Of a DNA stretch of 64,000 bases, positions 41,317 through 49,782 are shown piece after piece. The translations under genes were made by a program, and so were the position numbers. The notes beneath the pieces are model-generated. The model saw only the letters and a list, made by a program, of their open reading frames with translations, was not told the DNA's origin and did no database searches. Source of the DNA: Flavobacteriaceae bacterium UBA6231 (GTDB lineage Bacteria; Bacteroidota; Bacteroidia; Flavobacteriales; Flavobacteriaceae); assembly GCA_002441545.1 (NCBI GenBank), contig DJWL01000186.1, positions 1-64,000 of the forward strand, written 5' to 3'. How positions within the stretch are numbered: position 1 is the stretch's first letter; the number at the start of each line of letters is the position of its first letter.

Positions 41317-42225
41317 ATGAACACAGAAGATTTGATTAAAAAATGGTTGAATGATGAACTTTCTGAAGAAGAGAGGCTCCTGTTCAATAAGCTTGATGAT
41401 GCACAATTTAACGAGCAAATCATTGAAGACGCAAAGCGTTTCAAGGCATCAAATTTCTCAAAAGCAAAAGGTTTTGAATCCTTTAAAACCAATTATGACA
41501 GGAAAAATGTGCCTGTTAGAAAATTATATTGGTTAAGCCCTTTGTTAAAAATAGCCAGTATTATAATCATTGCTTTAGGCGTTTATTTCACCTTCTTTTT
41601 TGATCACCTAACACACGTTCAAACCTTGGCCAGTGAAAAGCAGACCATTGAACTGCCAGACCATTCAACAGTCACTTTAAATGCCTTGACACAAGTAGAA
41701 TTTGATAAAAGAAACTGGCAGAGTAACAGAAAACTTAAGCTTAATGGGGAAGCTTATTTTAAGGTAGCCAAAGGCAAAACCTTTGATGTTGTTACAGACC
41801 AAGGCATTGTAACCATAGTGGGAACCCAGTTTAATGTAAAAGAACGTTATCATTATTTTGAGGTTAAGTGTTTTGAGGGAGTTGTAAAAGTGACCTCAGA
41901 TACAATAACAAGATTTTTAAGGGCTGGAGATATTTATCAAATTTTAAACGGGAAATTCACACAAGGAAAGACAGTGGCCCAAGTGCCTAAGTGGACAGAA
42001 AACATGAGTGTGTTTGAGGCCATTCCCATTAAAGAGGTTTTTGCAGAGTTAGAGAGACAATACAATATAGAGGTAAACTATAATATAGATTCTAACCGTT
42101 TATTTACCGGAGGATTTGTTCATGATAATTTAGAAAACGCTTTAATAGCTGTGACCCAGCCCATGAATTTAACCTATGTAAGGAGTTCTTCAAACCTAGT
42201 AATGATTCATGAAAAAAAGGATTAG
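41317..42225 (+). CDS. FecR-family anti-sigma/transducer protein
   Basis: A 302-residue single-pass protein: cytoplasmic N-terminal region (MNTEDLIKKWLNDELSEEER), one transmembrane helix (about 72-90, LLKIASIIIIALGVYFTFFF) and the periplasmic FecR domain with DHSTVTLNALTQVEFDKRNW, LNGEAYFKVAKG and GIVTIVGTQFNVKERY. A C-terminal STN-like segment (IPIKEVFAELERQYNIEVNY) contacts the receptor in related systems. It lies between sigma factor and TonB receptor; its end overlaps the receptor gene by 17 bp, indicating coupled translation. Confidence 0.93.
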   Translation: MNTEDLIKKWLNDELSEEERLLFNKLDDAQFNEQIIEDAKRFKASNFSKAKGFESFKTNYDRKNVPVRKLYWLSPLLKIASIIIIALGVYFTFFFDHLTHVQTLASEKQTIELPDHSTVTLNALTQVEFDKRNWQSNRKLKLNGEAYFKVAKGKTFDVVTDQGIVTIVGTQFNVKERYHYFEVKCFEGVVKVTSDTITRFLRAGDIYQILNGKFTQGKTVAQVPKWTENMSVFEAIPIKEVFAELERQYNIEVNYNIDSNRLFTGGFVHDNLENALIAVTQPMNLTYVRSSSNLVMIHEKKD

Positions 42226-44719
42226 GCAATCTGTTTTAATTATATTCCTTATTTCATTTATTGGTTTGCGTTCTCAAAATAACAGAGAGGTTAAACCATT
42301 AGCTGAAATCATTTCTGTTTTAGAGGCCAGATATCAGGTGCAATTTAATTATGCCGAGGATACGGTTCAAAATATTGCCATTAAAGAGCCAAGTGAAACG
42401 TTTTCACTAAATGAAGCACTCGAGTATCTTCAACAGGCAACAGGCTTTACGTTTACTATAATAAGTTCAAATATTGTTTTGATAAAACCTCAATTTACCA
42501 AATTGCTCTGCGGTTATATTAAGGACAAGGAAACATTATTGCCATTGGCAACCGCTACAATACAAACACAAGGGAATGCTACTACCAGTGATGAAAATGG
42601 CTTTTTTCAGTTGAAAATAGACGATACCTCTAAACCAATTGAGATTAGATACTTGGGCTATGCAACAGTTTATAAACCTTATGGTGCATTTAAACCGGAA
42701 GGTTGCAAGGATATTGTGTTAACCCCAAATTTCCAGAGGTTGACAGAGGTCTTGATTTCAAGCTATATTGTTAACGGCATAAACAAAATCAACAATGGGT
42801 CTTATGAAATTAATTTCTCCGATTTTGATATTCTACCGGGGTTGATTGAAACCGATGTTTTGCAATCCGTCCAAAGTTTTCCCGGAATTCAAAGCATTAA
42901 TGAAACGGTTTCAAACATTAATATTAGGGGAGGAACCCACGACCAGAATTTAATTTTATGGGACGATATTAAAATGTACCAATCCGGACATTTTTTTGGG
43001 TTGATATCCATGTACAACCCACAAATAACAGAGCATGTTTCCGTTAGAAAAAATGGGAGTAATGTTGCCTATACAGATGGCGTCTCCGGCACCATTGAAA
43101 TGCAAACCAATAAGCAAATAAACTCAAAATTTAGAGGTATTGTTGGGATTAACCTAACCAATGCAAATACATTTGTAGATGTGCCATTGGGTAATAAATC
43201 GTCCATTCAAATTGCTGCCAGAAAATCAATCAGCGATTTAATAGAAACCCCAACATACAGAGCTTTTTTTGATAGGATTTCCCAAAATACCGAGGTAGAA
43301 GACAACACAGGCAGCATCACCAATTCAGACAAATCGTTTGACTTTTACGATACCTCATTGCGTTGGATTTATAAGATTGGCGGGAAAGACCGGTTGCGAC
43401 TCAATTTTATAAATGTTTACAACAAGCTTTTTTTTACTGAAAACGCCATCATTAATGACCAAGAAGAATCTCGTCAAAGCAGTCTGTCACAATTTAGTGT
43501 TGCGGGGTCTTTAAATTATGAACGTAATTGGAACAAAAAACTGCAAACCATTTTTGAGATATATGAGACGGATTATAAGTTAAAATCCATAAACGTCAAT
43601 ATTATTGATTCGCAACGGTTTCTCCAAGAAAACGTGGTTTCAGAAACAAGCACAAAGCTCAAGGTGAATTATAATTTTAATGATAGGCTGCAACTGTTAA
43701 GCGGATACCATTTTGTGGAAACCGAGGTTACCAATCTGGATGATGTTGATAACCCATTATTTAGGTTGTTGGTTTCAGAAGTCTTAAGAGCGCATGGCAT
43801 TTTTTCAGAAGTGGGTTATAAATCATTGAATAAAAACATCCATTTTAATTTAGGGATTAGGTATAATTATCTTGAAAAGTTTAAGAAACAAATCTGGGAA
43901 CCGCGATTAAGTTTCAGCCAAAAATTCCTTGATAACTTTACTTTGGAAATCTTGGGCGAGTATAAACACCAAAACACGTCTCAAGTCATCAATTTTCAAA
44001 ATGATTTTTTAGGCATTGAAAAACGCAGATGGCAGCTGTCCAACAATAAGGACATTCCCGTTATTCAGAGCAAGCAAATCTCAACGGGGATTAGTTATAA
44101 TAAGTATGGTTGGCTGCTTAATGTTGAAGGATACTACAAAAAGGTTAAAGGGATTACGTCACAAAGCCAAGGGTTTCAAAATCAATATGAGTTTACAAAG
44201 TCTGTTGGTTATTACGATGTGAAGGGTTTTGATGTGCTATTGAGAAAGAGCATTAATAATTTAAGTTCTTGGTTGAGCTATTCCTATATGGATAACGTTT
44301 ATTTCTTTAAGGAGTTTACAAGCAAACCTTTTCCAAGTAATTTTAATGTCAGTCATGTGATAACCTTAGGGACTGCCTATAAGTTGAAGAGCTTAAAGGT
44401 TTCGGCCGGATTTAATTGGCATACCGGAAAACCAACCACATCGCCATTGAAAGGCAAAGAGATAATAGACAACGAAATAAATTATGACATTCCAAATTCT
44501 GGGAATTTAAAGGATTATACGCGTTTGGATGTTTCGGCCATTTATGATTTTAAAATTTGGGAAAACACCAAGGCAAATCTAGGGGTGTCGGTTTGGAATG
44601 TGTTGGACAGGGAGAATGAGATTAATAATTTTTATCGTTTGAGCGAGGGCGTTATTAGGGAAACTACGCAAAACTCCTTAGGGATAACACCCAATGCGGT
44701 TTTTAGATTGATTTTTTAA
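42209..44719 (+). CDS. TonB-dependent receptor with STN signalling domain
   Basis: An 836-residue outer-membrane receptor. Order: signal peptide (to about residue 22), STN domain (LAEIISVLEARYQVQFNY to SSNIVLIKP, about 30-93), carboxypeptidase-regulatory-like domain (LLCGYIKDKETLLPLATATI, about 96-175), plug (NINIRGGTHDQNLILWDDIK, about 230-300) and the barrel ending GITPNAVFRLIF. The STN domain marks it as a transducing receptor working with the FecR/FecI pair encoded just upstream. It is not a SusC, since there is no SusD partner and the barrel is short. The ligand is unknown. Its stop codon overlaps the convergent gene. Confidence 0.92.
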   Translation: MKKRIRQSVLIIFLISFIGLRSQNNREVKPLAEIISVLEARYQVQFNYAEDTVQNIAIKEPSETFSLNEALEYLQQATGFTFTIISSNIVLIKPQFTKLLCGYIKDKETLLPLATATIQTQGNATTSDENGFFQLKIDDTSKPIEIRYLGYATVYKPYGAFKPEGCKDIVLTPNFQRLTEVLISSYIVNGINKINNGSYEINFSDFDILPGLIETDVLQSVQSFPGIQSINETVSNINIRGGTHDQNLILWDDIKMYQSGHFFGLISMYNPQITEHVSVRKNGSNVAYTDGVSGTIEMQTNKQINSKFRGIVGINLTNANTFVDVPLGNKSSIQIAARKSISDLIETPTYRAFFDRISQNTEVEDNTGSITNSDKSFDFYDTSLRWIYKIGGKDRLRLNFINVYNKLFFTENAIINDQEESRQSSLSQFSVAGSLNYERNWNKKLQTIFEIYETDYKLKSINVNIIDSQRFLQENVVSETSTKLKVNYNFNDRLQLLSGYHFVETEVTNLDDVDNPLFRLLVSEVLRAHGIFSEVGYKSLNKNIHFNLGIRYNYLEKFKKQIWEPRLSFSQKFLDNFTLEILGEYKHQNTSQVINFQNDFLGIEKRRWQLSNNKDIPVIQSKQISTGISYNKYGWLLNVEGYYKKVKGITSQSQGFQNQYEFTKSVGYYDVKGFDVLLRKSINNLSSWLSYSYMDNVYFFKEFTSKPFPSNFNVSHVITLGTAYKLKSLKVSAGFNWHTGKPTTSPLKGKEIIDNEINYDIPNSGNLKDYTRLDVSAIYDFKIWENTKANLGVSVWNVLDRENEINNFYRLSEGVIRETTQNSLGITPNAVFRLIF

Positions 44720-45072
44720 TTATTGCCTTTTCCCCCTTCTACTTTAGTTATAAAATACTTGGTGTCCCCAAGCCAGTAGAAAGTTTTATACCGTTCAAAA
44801 TAATGAAGTTTTACATATTTCCCCTCTAGATTTTTTAAATCCTCAATAACTTGTTTTTCTTTGTCCTCTACAGAGAACTTGAAAATTATGGCTCCCGATA
44901 TTCCTTGGCTCAATTCGCCCTCCCAGGTTTTAAAGATCACACCTTTATGACTGAACTTAATAAGCTCGCCGGCCCTCACACCATTACTGTAACTGGCATA
45001 ATAGACAAAAGCGAAATAAGAGACCGCAACGATTATAATTCCTATGACCAGTAATTGTAAAATTTTTTTCAT
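44716..45072 (-). CDS. Small membrane-anchored protein of unknown function
   Basis: A 118-residue protein with one N-terminal transmembrane helix (residues 5-26) and a compact soluble domain (GVRAGELIKFSHKGVIFKTW, GKYVKLHYFERYKTFYWLGD, YFITKVEGG). This conserved Bacteroidota family is sometimes labelled 6-phosphogluconate dehydrogenase in databases; nothing here supports that enzyme, which is about 300-480 residues with a Rossmann domain. It is the last gene downstream of the satD-DUF3307 pair (41-bp gap). Confidence 0.8.
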   Translation of the reverse strand: MKKILQLLVIGIIIVAVSYFAFVYYASYSNGVRAGELIKFSHKGVIFKTWEGELSQGISGAIIFKFSVEDKEKQVIEDLKNLEGKYVKLHYFERYKTFYWLGDTKYFITKVEGGKGNN

Positions 45073-45113
45073 AATCTAATCCTTTTTTTTAATGGTTTTG
45101 AACTTACATGGGG

Positions 45114-45818
45114 TTATAATAAAGACGTGAAGGTTATTCCGGTTATTATGGCAATCCCAAAGCTTATTAACGTGCCAATTAAAATATATTCTGTGAGTTG
45201 CCTGTGTTTGGATTCTTTTAAATCACCAAACCTAAAGACCGATTTGGCGGTGATTAAAAACCCTACGGCCTCCCAATGGTTGAAAATGATGAACAGGAAC
45301 ACTAAAAGCCTTTCCAATATGCCTATATATTTCCCCGCATCTTCAAGGGATTCGTTATTTTTGGTCAGCTCTGAAATATTCCATTTCATAAAAATGGTCT
45401 TCATAATTACAGAGACGGGTAGGGTTAAAAACAGCAAACAGGTGAATAGTAATATGTTGTTTTTGGTTATCAGGTTTTCAATGCTAAAGAGGGTTTCAGA
45501 ATAAAAATAATAACATATTACTATAACAAGTACATGCAGGGATTGATCTATAAAAAAGAATAAGCGTTTTGTTTCCTGCTTTTGTACGTAAAGTTTTGTT
45601 GCGTCAATTATAAAATGTGAAGCACCTATTATTAGTATAATTGACCAAAGAGAAGTGTCCCAAAGAATAACGGAAACCAAAAGAACATGAATTAAGACGT
45701 GCCAATATAATTTTGGGGATTTTAATTTTTTCGTTTCTTTTTCTGTGACCCATTTTTGGGGCTGTAGAAAAAAATCGCCAATGATGTGCGCCAATACAAG
45801 TTTTGTTAAAAGTATCAT
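45114..45818 (-). CDS. DUF3307 membrane protein coupled to SatD
   Basis: A 234-residue integral membrane protein with about six hydrophobic segments. Conserved polar residues recur at helix ends: VLAHIIGDFFLQPQKW (His, Asp, Gln; residues 8-23), YWHVLIHVLL (His-x4-His), GASHFIIDATKLY (His-x3-Asp) and DQSLHVLVI (Asp-x3-His). Such a His/Asp set within membrane helices suggests a metal site and a possible membrane hydrolase or ion pathway. Its ATG overlaps the satD stop codon by 4 bp, so translation is coupled. The two families occur together in other bacteria. Function is unknown. Confidence 0.88.
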   Translation of the reverse strand: MILLTKLVLAHIIGDFFLQPQKWVTEKETKKLKSPKLYWHVLIHVLLVSVILWDTSLWSIILIIGASHFIIDATKLYVQKQETKRLFFFIDQSLHVLVIVICYYFYSETLFSIENLITKNNILLFTCLLFLTLPVSVIMKTIFMKWNISELTKNNESLEDAGKYIGILERLLVFLFIIFNHWEAVGFLITAKSVFRFGDLKESKHRQLTEYILIGTLISFGIAIITGITFTSLL

Positions 45819-46426
45819 AGTAAACTTACTTTGTGTCTAAACAGTTCGTCCAATTCCAAGATTTCATATAAATGCGCCCGCTTTTGGCGGTTACTTACAG
45901 AGTTTTGGTTGATGCCAATACGTTTGCCCAATTCACTTTGTAATGCCATTGGGTTTTCTATGCTCAATTTAACAATTTCTGCCGAATTTACAGACCAATT
46001 GTCCATGGTTATCAACGCAAGCTTAAAATACAGATTTAATTCTTTGTCAATAGAGCTATTTGTTGTTTTGATGCGCAGATTCTGTTTTTCCTTTTTTAAG
46101 GATTCCAACGTTTCGCCCGAAAACACAAAGGCTTCCCCATTGGATTCGGTGACATCATTGCCATCAAAGGTTTTGTTTCCAATACCAATGGCGAGTCTTA
46201 CGTCTAAGCCTTTTATTGTTTTAACGCAGGCTTTTAGGTATAAGGCTGCCGTAAAACATGAATCGTAGTCTTTTAGCTCTATTTGGAAACTGTCCCCGCG
46301 GTATATTTCCCAATACTTTGTATCGGAACTTAAATAGGATAATGCATTTTTTAAGGCATCCATCCATACCTTAGGTTCTTTTAGCCTTCTGGAATTGATA
46401 ATGTCTCCTGTTATAACACCTGTCAT
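45815..46426 (-). CDS. satD: SatD-family protein: palm/GGDEF-like domain plus HTH
   Basis: A 203-residue protein. The N-terminal ~120 residues follow the order of a GGDEF-type palm domain: a first strand with Asp8 (VITGDIINSRRL), a helix, a beta-hairpin with Gly44-Asp45 (IYRGDSFQIEL), a helix (ALYLKACVKTIKG), the strand LDVRLAIGIG and a helix SGETLESLKKEK. The C-terminus has a helix-turn-helix (LQSELGKRIGINQNSVSNR). The SatD family itself is uncharacterised; cyclase-like activity is my inference. The start at 46426 is preferred because the earlier GTG/ATG (46447/46444) lie inside an operator-like dyad. It overlaps the DUF3307 gene by 4 bp. Confidence 0.87.
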   Translation of the reverse strand: MTGVITGDIINSRRLKEPKVWMDALKNALSYLSSDTKYWEIYRGDSFQIELKDYDSCFTAALYLKACVKTIKGLDVRLAIGIGNKTFDGNDVTESNGEAFVFSGETLESLKKEKQNLRIKTTNSSIDKELNLYFKLALITMDNWSVNSAEIVKLSIENPMALQSELGKRIGINQNSVSNRQKRAHLYEILELDELFRHKVSLL

Positions 46427-46442
46427 GGAATATAAATTTAAC

Positions 46443-46516
46443 ATCACTTAATTAGATGATAAACAAATATATCACTTAATTAGATGATAAACAAATATAT
46501 CATTCAAATAAGTGAT
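46443..46516 (-). promoter_or_regulatory. Three 28-bp-spaced dyads with two -7 boxes upstream of satD
   Basis: Imperfect dyads of the form ATCA-N10-TGAT lie at 46443-46460, 46471-46488 and 46499-46516, exactly 28 bp apart. The first two form an exact 28-bp tandem duplication; the third is diverged. On the minus strand TATATTTG boxes lie at 46464-46471 and 46492-46499, so protein on the dyads would cover both promoters. SatD's own HTH is the natural candidate to bind them. Confidence 0.75.
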
Positions 46517-46527
46517 AATTAACATTG

Positions 46528-47847
46528 TCAATCGTCCTCTTCTGCGCGTTTTATAATAGATTCGGGGAGTGATTTTTTGGCTTTTGCTCCCATTTTTTTA
46601 AGTTTTTCAACACTGTTAATAAGATTTCCTTTGCCTTCAAACAGTTTGTTCATGGCGGCATTGTAATCGCTTTTGGTAGCATCTATTTTTTTGCCAACGC
46701 CAATCAAATCGTTCATTAAGCCTTCAAACTTATCGTATAAGGCCCCTGCTTGTTTGGCAATTTCAAGAGCGTTTTGTTGCTGCTTTTCATTGTTCCACAT
46801 ACTGTCTATGGTGCGTAATGTGGCTAGCAGGGTAGAAGGTGTGACAATAACAATGTTCTTTTCAAACGCTTTATTGTAAATACTATTGTCTTCATTAACT
46901 ACAACGGCAAAGGCAGGTTCAATTGGGATAAACATCAATACAAAATCGGGCGATTCTATATCATATAAATCTTGGTAATTTTTTTCCGATAGTTGGTCAA
47001 CATGCTTTCTAATGGAGTTTACATGCGCTTTTAAATATTGTGATTTGTCCTCATCCTCGGCATTTATATAGCGCTCGTAATCGGTTAAAGATACCTTGGA
47101 GTCAATAATCATTTTCTTGTTGTCTGGTAAATGCAAAACTACATCTGGCATCACCCTGGAGCCATCTTCACGGGTAAAATTTTGCTGGACAAAATATTCC
47201 CTGTCTTTTTCCAGGCCCGATTTTTCCAATACACGCTCTAGCACCAATTCGCCCCAATTCCCTTGCATCTTGCTATCGCCTTTTAACGCTCTTGTAAGGT
47301 TAGTGGCTTCTTTGGTCATTTGTTGATTGAGGTCTTTTAAACCTAAAAGCTGTTCTTTTAGAGCCGAATGCATACTGATGCTTTCCTTTTGGGTCAAATC
47401 TACCTTTTCTTCAAATGTTTTTATTTTCTCTTGCAGTGGGTTTAATATGTTTTTTAGGTTCTCTTTGTTCTGCTCTGTGAATTTATTCGACTTTTCCTCA
47501 AGTATTTTATTGGCCAAAAGCTCAAAATCCTTTCGTAATTGTTCCTGGCGCAATTCAATCTCTTCTTCTCTTTTTGAATGAAGTTGCTGAAGGTTTTCGT
47601 ACTCGGTATTCTTTCTAATCAATTCTGCATTTATAAATTCCTTTTCATTACGAATTTCCTCTCGGCTATTTTCAAGATTGGCCAAATGTTGCTTAAGCTC
47701 GTCGTTAGTCAAACGCATTTGATTTAGGCGTTCTTCTAAAGAACTTTGCCCACTTTTACTTTTAAGCTTGGTGATGGTCATACCAATATAGGCGCCAATG
47801 CCACCGGAAATAAGAATAGCTAAAATTAGAATCAGGTTGTCGTTCAT
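46528..47847 (-). CDS. rmuC: DNA recombination protein RmuC
   Basis: A 439-residue RmuC: N-terminal membrane anchor (ILILAILISGGIGAYIG, residues 4-20), a long coiled coil rich in Glu/Gln/Lys (about 30-190), then the RmuC nuclease-like core with GNWGELVLERVLEKSGLEK, GSRVMPDVVLHLPDNKKMII and the DSKVSLTDYERY motif of PD-(D/E)xK type. RmuC limits inversions at short repeats in E. coli. It lies upstream of satD on the same strand, 87 bp after btuD, with its own promoter box. Confidence 0.94.
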   Translation of the reverse strand: MNDNLILILAILISGGIGAYIGMTITKLKSKSGQSSLEERLNQMRLTNDELKQHLANLENSREEIRNEKEFINAELIRKNTEYENLQQLHSKREEEIELRQEQLRKDFELLANKILEEKSNKFTEQNKENLKNILNPLQEKIKTFEEKVDLTQKESISMHSALKEQLLGLKDLNQQMTKEATNLTRALKGDSKMQGNWGELVLERVLEKSGLEKDREYFVQQNFTREDGSRVMPDVVLHLPDNKKMIIDSKVSLTDYERYINAEDEDKSQYLKAHVNSIRKHVDQLSEKNYQDLYDIESPDFVLMFIPIEPAFAVVVNEDNSIYNKAFEKNIVIVTPSTLLATLRTIDSMWNNEKQQQNALEIAKQAGALYDKFEGLMNDLIGVGKKIDATKSDYNAAMNKLFEGKGNLINSVEKLKKMGAKAKKSLPESIIKRAEEDD

Positions 47848-47866
47848 TTAGAAAAAAGAAATTTAT

Positions 47867-47874
47867 CAAATATA
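47867..47874 (-). promoter_or_regulatory. -7 promoter box of rmuC
   Basis: TATATTTG on the minus strand, 19 bp upstream of the rmuC ATG; it separates rmuC transcription from the btu operon. Confidence 0.6.
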
Positions 47875-47933
47875 AATGTTTTAAAGTGAAGACAGAAATG
47901 GGAAGACTTAAGATTTGAAGAAATATATACTTT

Positions 47934-48728
47934 TTACTTTTTCACTCTAAAGTTTCCAGATTTTTTATCGAATGAAATGAGGTCTTTAGGGAATAAAGTG
48001 TTGAAAGCTCCATTTGAAATTAAGCTACAAGGAGTCTCGGTTTCAACATAATCTTTGGTCATTACAATCATTTTATCACATAATTGAATTGACAAATCTA
48101 TTTCGTGTGATGAATATAAAATGGTTCTATTGGTTTCCTTAGCTAATTTTTGAAGAAGTTTTAGAATGTATGCTTTATGATAAATATCTAAATGTGTGGT
48201 TGGCTCGTCTAAAATAATCAAATTGGTGTCTTGTGCTAAGGCGCGAGCAATCAAAGCTTTTTGTAATTGTCCGTCACTTAGTTCAAAACATTTTTTATGT
48301 TTTAAATCTTGGATATTGGTTAGTTCTAACGCTTTATTAATTTCCAATAAATCATTTTCTGAGATACTTCCAATCCAATTGGTGTAAGGCTGTCTGCCTA
48401 AAGCTACCAATTCAAAAATGGTTAAGTTTTTTGAAGCTATGGGTTCTGTTAAAACCAAACTCATCACTTTAGCTAAATCCAAAGGCTGATATGTTTTAAT
48501 GTTTTTATCATTAATATAAACAGCTCCCTTTAATGGATTTTGAACATTGCTAAGGGTTCTTAATAAGGTAGATTTACCAATACCATTTGCTCCAACCAAA
48601 CCAACCAATTCACCTTCATATAGACTCATATTTATATTAGAAGCAACAATGGTTTCTTCCTTTTTCGAGACATATCCAATGGATAAATTTTCTGTTCTTA
48701 AAACGATATGCTGTTGCTTTTCCGTCAC
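47934..48728 (-). CDS. btuD: Vitamin B12-type ABC transporter ATPase
   Basis: A 264-residue ATPase with Walker A GANGIGKSTLLRTL (near residue 44), signature LSDGQLQKALIARAL and Walker B LIILDEPTTHLD. It energises the BtuC permease dimer. The frame runs open to 48872, but that extension overlaps btuC by over 120 bp and encodes no family sequence; the GTG at 48726-48728 (protein VTEKQQHIVLRTENLSIGY), 22 bp after btuC, is the probable start. The operon order is btuF-btuC-btuD. Corrinoid rather than siderophore transport is inferred from the B12-riboswitch-controlled btuB next door. Confidence 0.9.
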   Translation of the reverse strand: MTEKQQHIVLRTENLSIGYVSKKEETIVASNINMSLYEGELVGLVGANGIGKSTLLRTLSNVQNPLKGAVYINDKNIKTYQPLDLAKVMSLVLTEPIASKNLTIFELVALGRQPYTNWIGSISENDLLEINKALELTNIQDLKHKKCFELSDGQLQKALIARALAQDTNLIILDEPTTHLDIYHKAYILKLLQKLAKETNRTILYSSHEIDLSIQLCDKMIVMTKDYVETETPCSLISNGAFNTLFPKDLISFDKKSGNFRVKK

Positions 48729-48750
48729 TAATTTTAAAATTTCATATAAA

Positions 48751-49782
48751 TTAAAATAACATTTTTCTTTTTCTAACCAATAACCAAATAACAACAGGTG
48801 CACCAAATAAAGATGTAATAGCGTTAATAGGTAAAGTATAATCTGTTGAAGGTAATTGCGCAATACTATCACAAATAAGCATAATAATAGCGCCTAATAA
48901 AAATACGGCAGGCAATAAAATTTTATGATTTGAGGTAATAAATATTTGCCGAGTTATATGTGGTACCGCTAAACCAATAAATGCAATAGGACCAGCAAAA
49001 GCTGTAATGGTACCTGCCAATAAGCTTGTGGTAATAATGATTAATAATCTGCTTTTTTTAATATTTAATCCTAGACTTTTGGCATAATTTTCACCTAGTA
49101 GTAACGTGTTTAATGCTTTTACAGACAAGACACTTAATAGAACTCCTAAGCTATAAATTAAAAACATGATTGCAAGTTCTTGCCATGATAAATTACCTAA
49201 ACTCCCAAATCCCCAAAAGATATATTGTTGTAGTTGTTCCATAGAACTAAAATAAGAAAGGACACTTACTACAGCCGTAGTAATGCTGCCAAACATGAGC
49301 CCGATAATTAAAATGGCCATGGTATCTCTAACTCTGGTTGAAACTATTAAAACGGTTAAAAGTACTAGGAAACTGCCAATACTTGCGGCAATAACCAAAC
49401 TCCATTTAGATATTAAGAACATACCAAGAATACCACTAAATATTGACGCTCCCATAATAACCAAAGCCACACCTAAACTTGCACCAGAAGTAATTCCTAA
49501 AACAAAAGGACCAGCTAATGGATTTCTAAATAGGGTTTGCATTAACAAACCAGAAATTCCTAAACCAGAACCAACAATAATAGCGGTAAAAGCTTTTGGT
49601 AATCTGTAATCTTGAATAATATATTGCCATGATGGATTTGCGGTTAAACCACCTGTTAAACTTTTAAAGACCTCATTAAAAGGAATGGAAACAGAGCCTA
49701 AACTTATATTTACAAAAAAACAAAGCACCAAAACGATTGTTAATGCTATAAAAGATTTGGTATATGTTTTATTATGTAACAA
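48751..49782 (-). CDS. btuC: FecCD-family permease for B12 uptake
   Basis: A 343-residue inner-membrane permease with about ten helices, of the BtuC/FecCD family. The motif ITSGASLGVALVIMG near residue 100 and the helical ATPase-contact segment GENYAKSLGLNIKKSRLLII with the following GPIAFIGLAVPHITRQIF are diagnostic. It directly follows btuF without any gap and precedes btuD. It forms the homodimeric channel for the substrate delivered by BtuF. The specificity for cobalamin rests on context. Confidence 0.92.
   Translation of the reverse strand: MLHNKTYTKSFIALTIVLVLCFFVNISLGSVSIPFNEVFKSLTGGLTANPSWQYIIQDYRLPKAFTAIIVGSGLGISGLLMQTLFRNPLAGPFVLGITSGASLGVALVIMGASIFSGILGMFLISKWSLVIAASIGSFLVLLTVLIVSTRVRDTMAILIIGLMFGSITTAVVSVLSYFSSMEQLQQYIFWGFGSLGNLSWQELAIMFLIYSLGVLLSVLSVKALNTLLLGENYAKSLGLNIKKSRLLIIITTSLLAGTITAFAGPIAFIGLAVPHITRQIFITSNHKILLPAVFLLGAIIMLICDSIAQLPSTDYTLPINAITSLFGAPVVIWLLVRKRKMLF

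Noticed and set aside
42209..44719. TonB receptor considered as SusC of a polysaccharide utilisation locus
   Set aside because: No SusD-like gene or carbohydrate-active enzyme is adjacent, the protein is shorter than typical SusC, and it carries an STN domain with FecR/FecI upstream.
46443..46516. Direct repeats considered as a CRISPR-like array
   Set aside because: The units are contiguous 28-bp duplications with no variable spacers and no cas gene nearby; position over a promoter fits an operator.
36145..47847. Integrated mobile element or prophage
   Set aside because: No integrase, transposase, phage structural gene, tRNA target or flanking repeat was found, despite the accessory content and apparent composition shift.
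48728..48872. N-terminal hydrophobic extension of BtuD
   Set aside because: The segment is an out-of-frame reading of the btuC 3' end; its hydrophobic look comes from overlapping a membrane protein gene.
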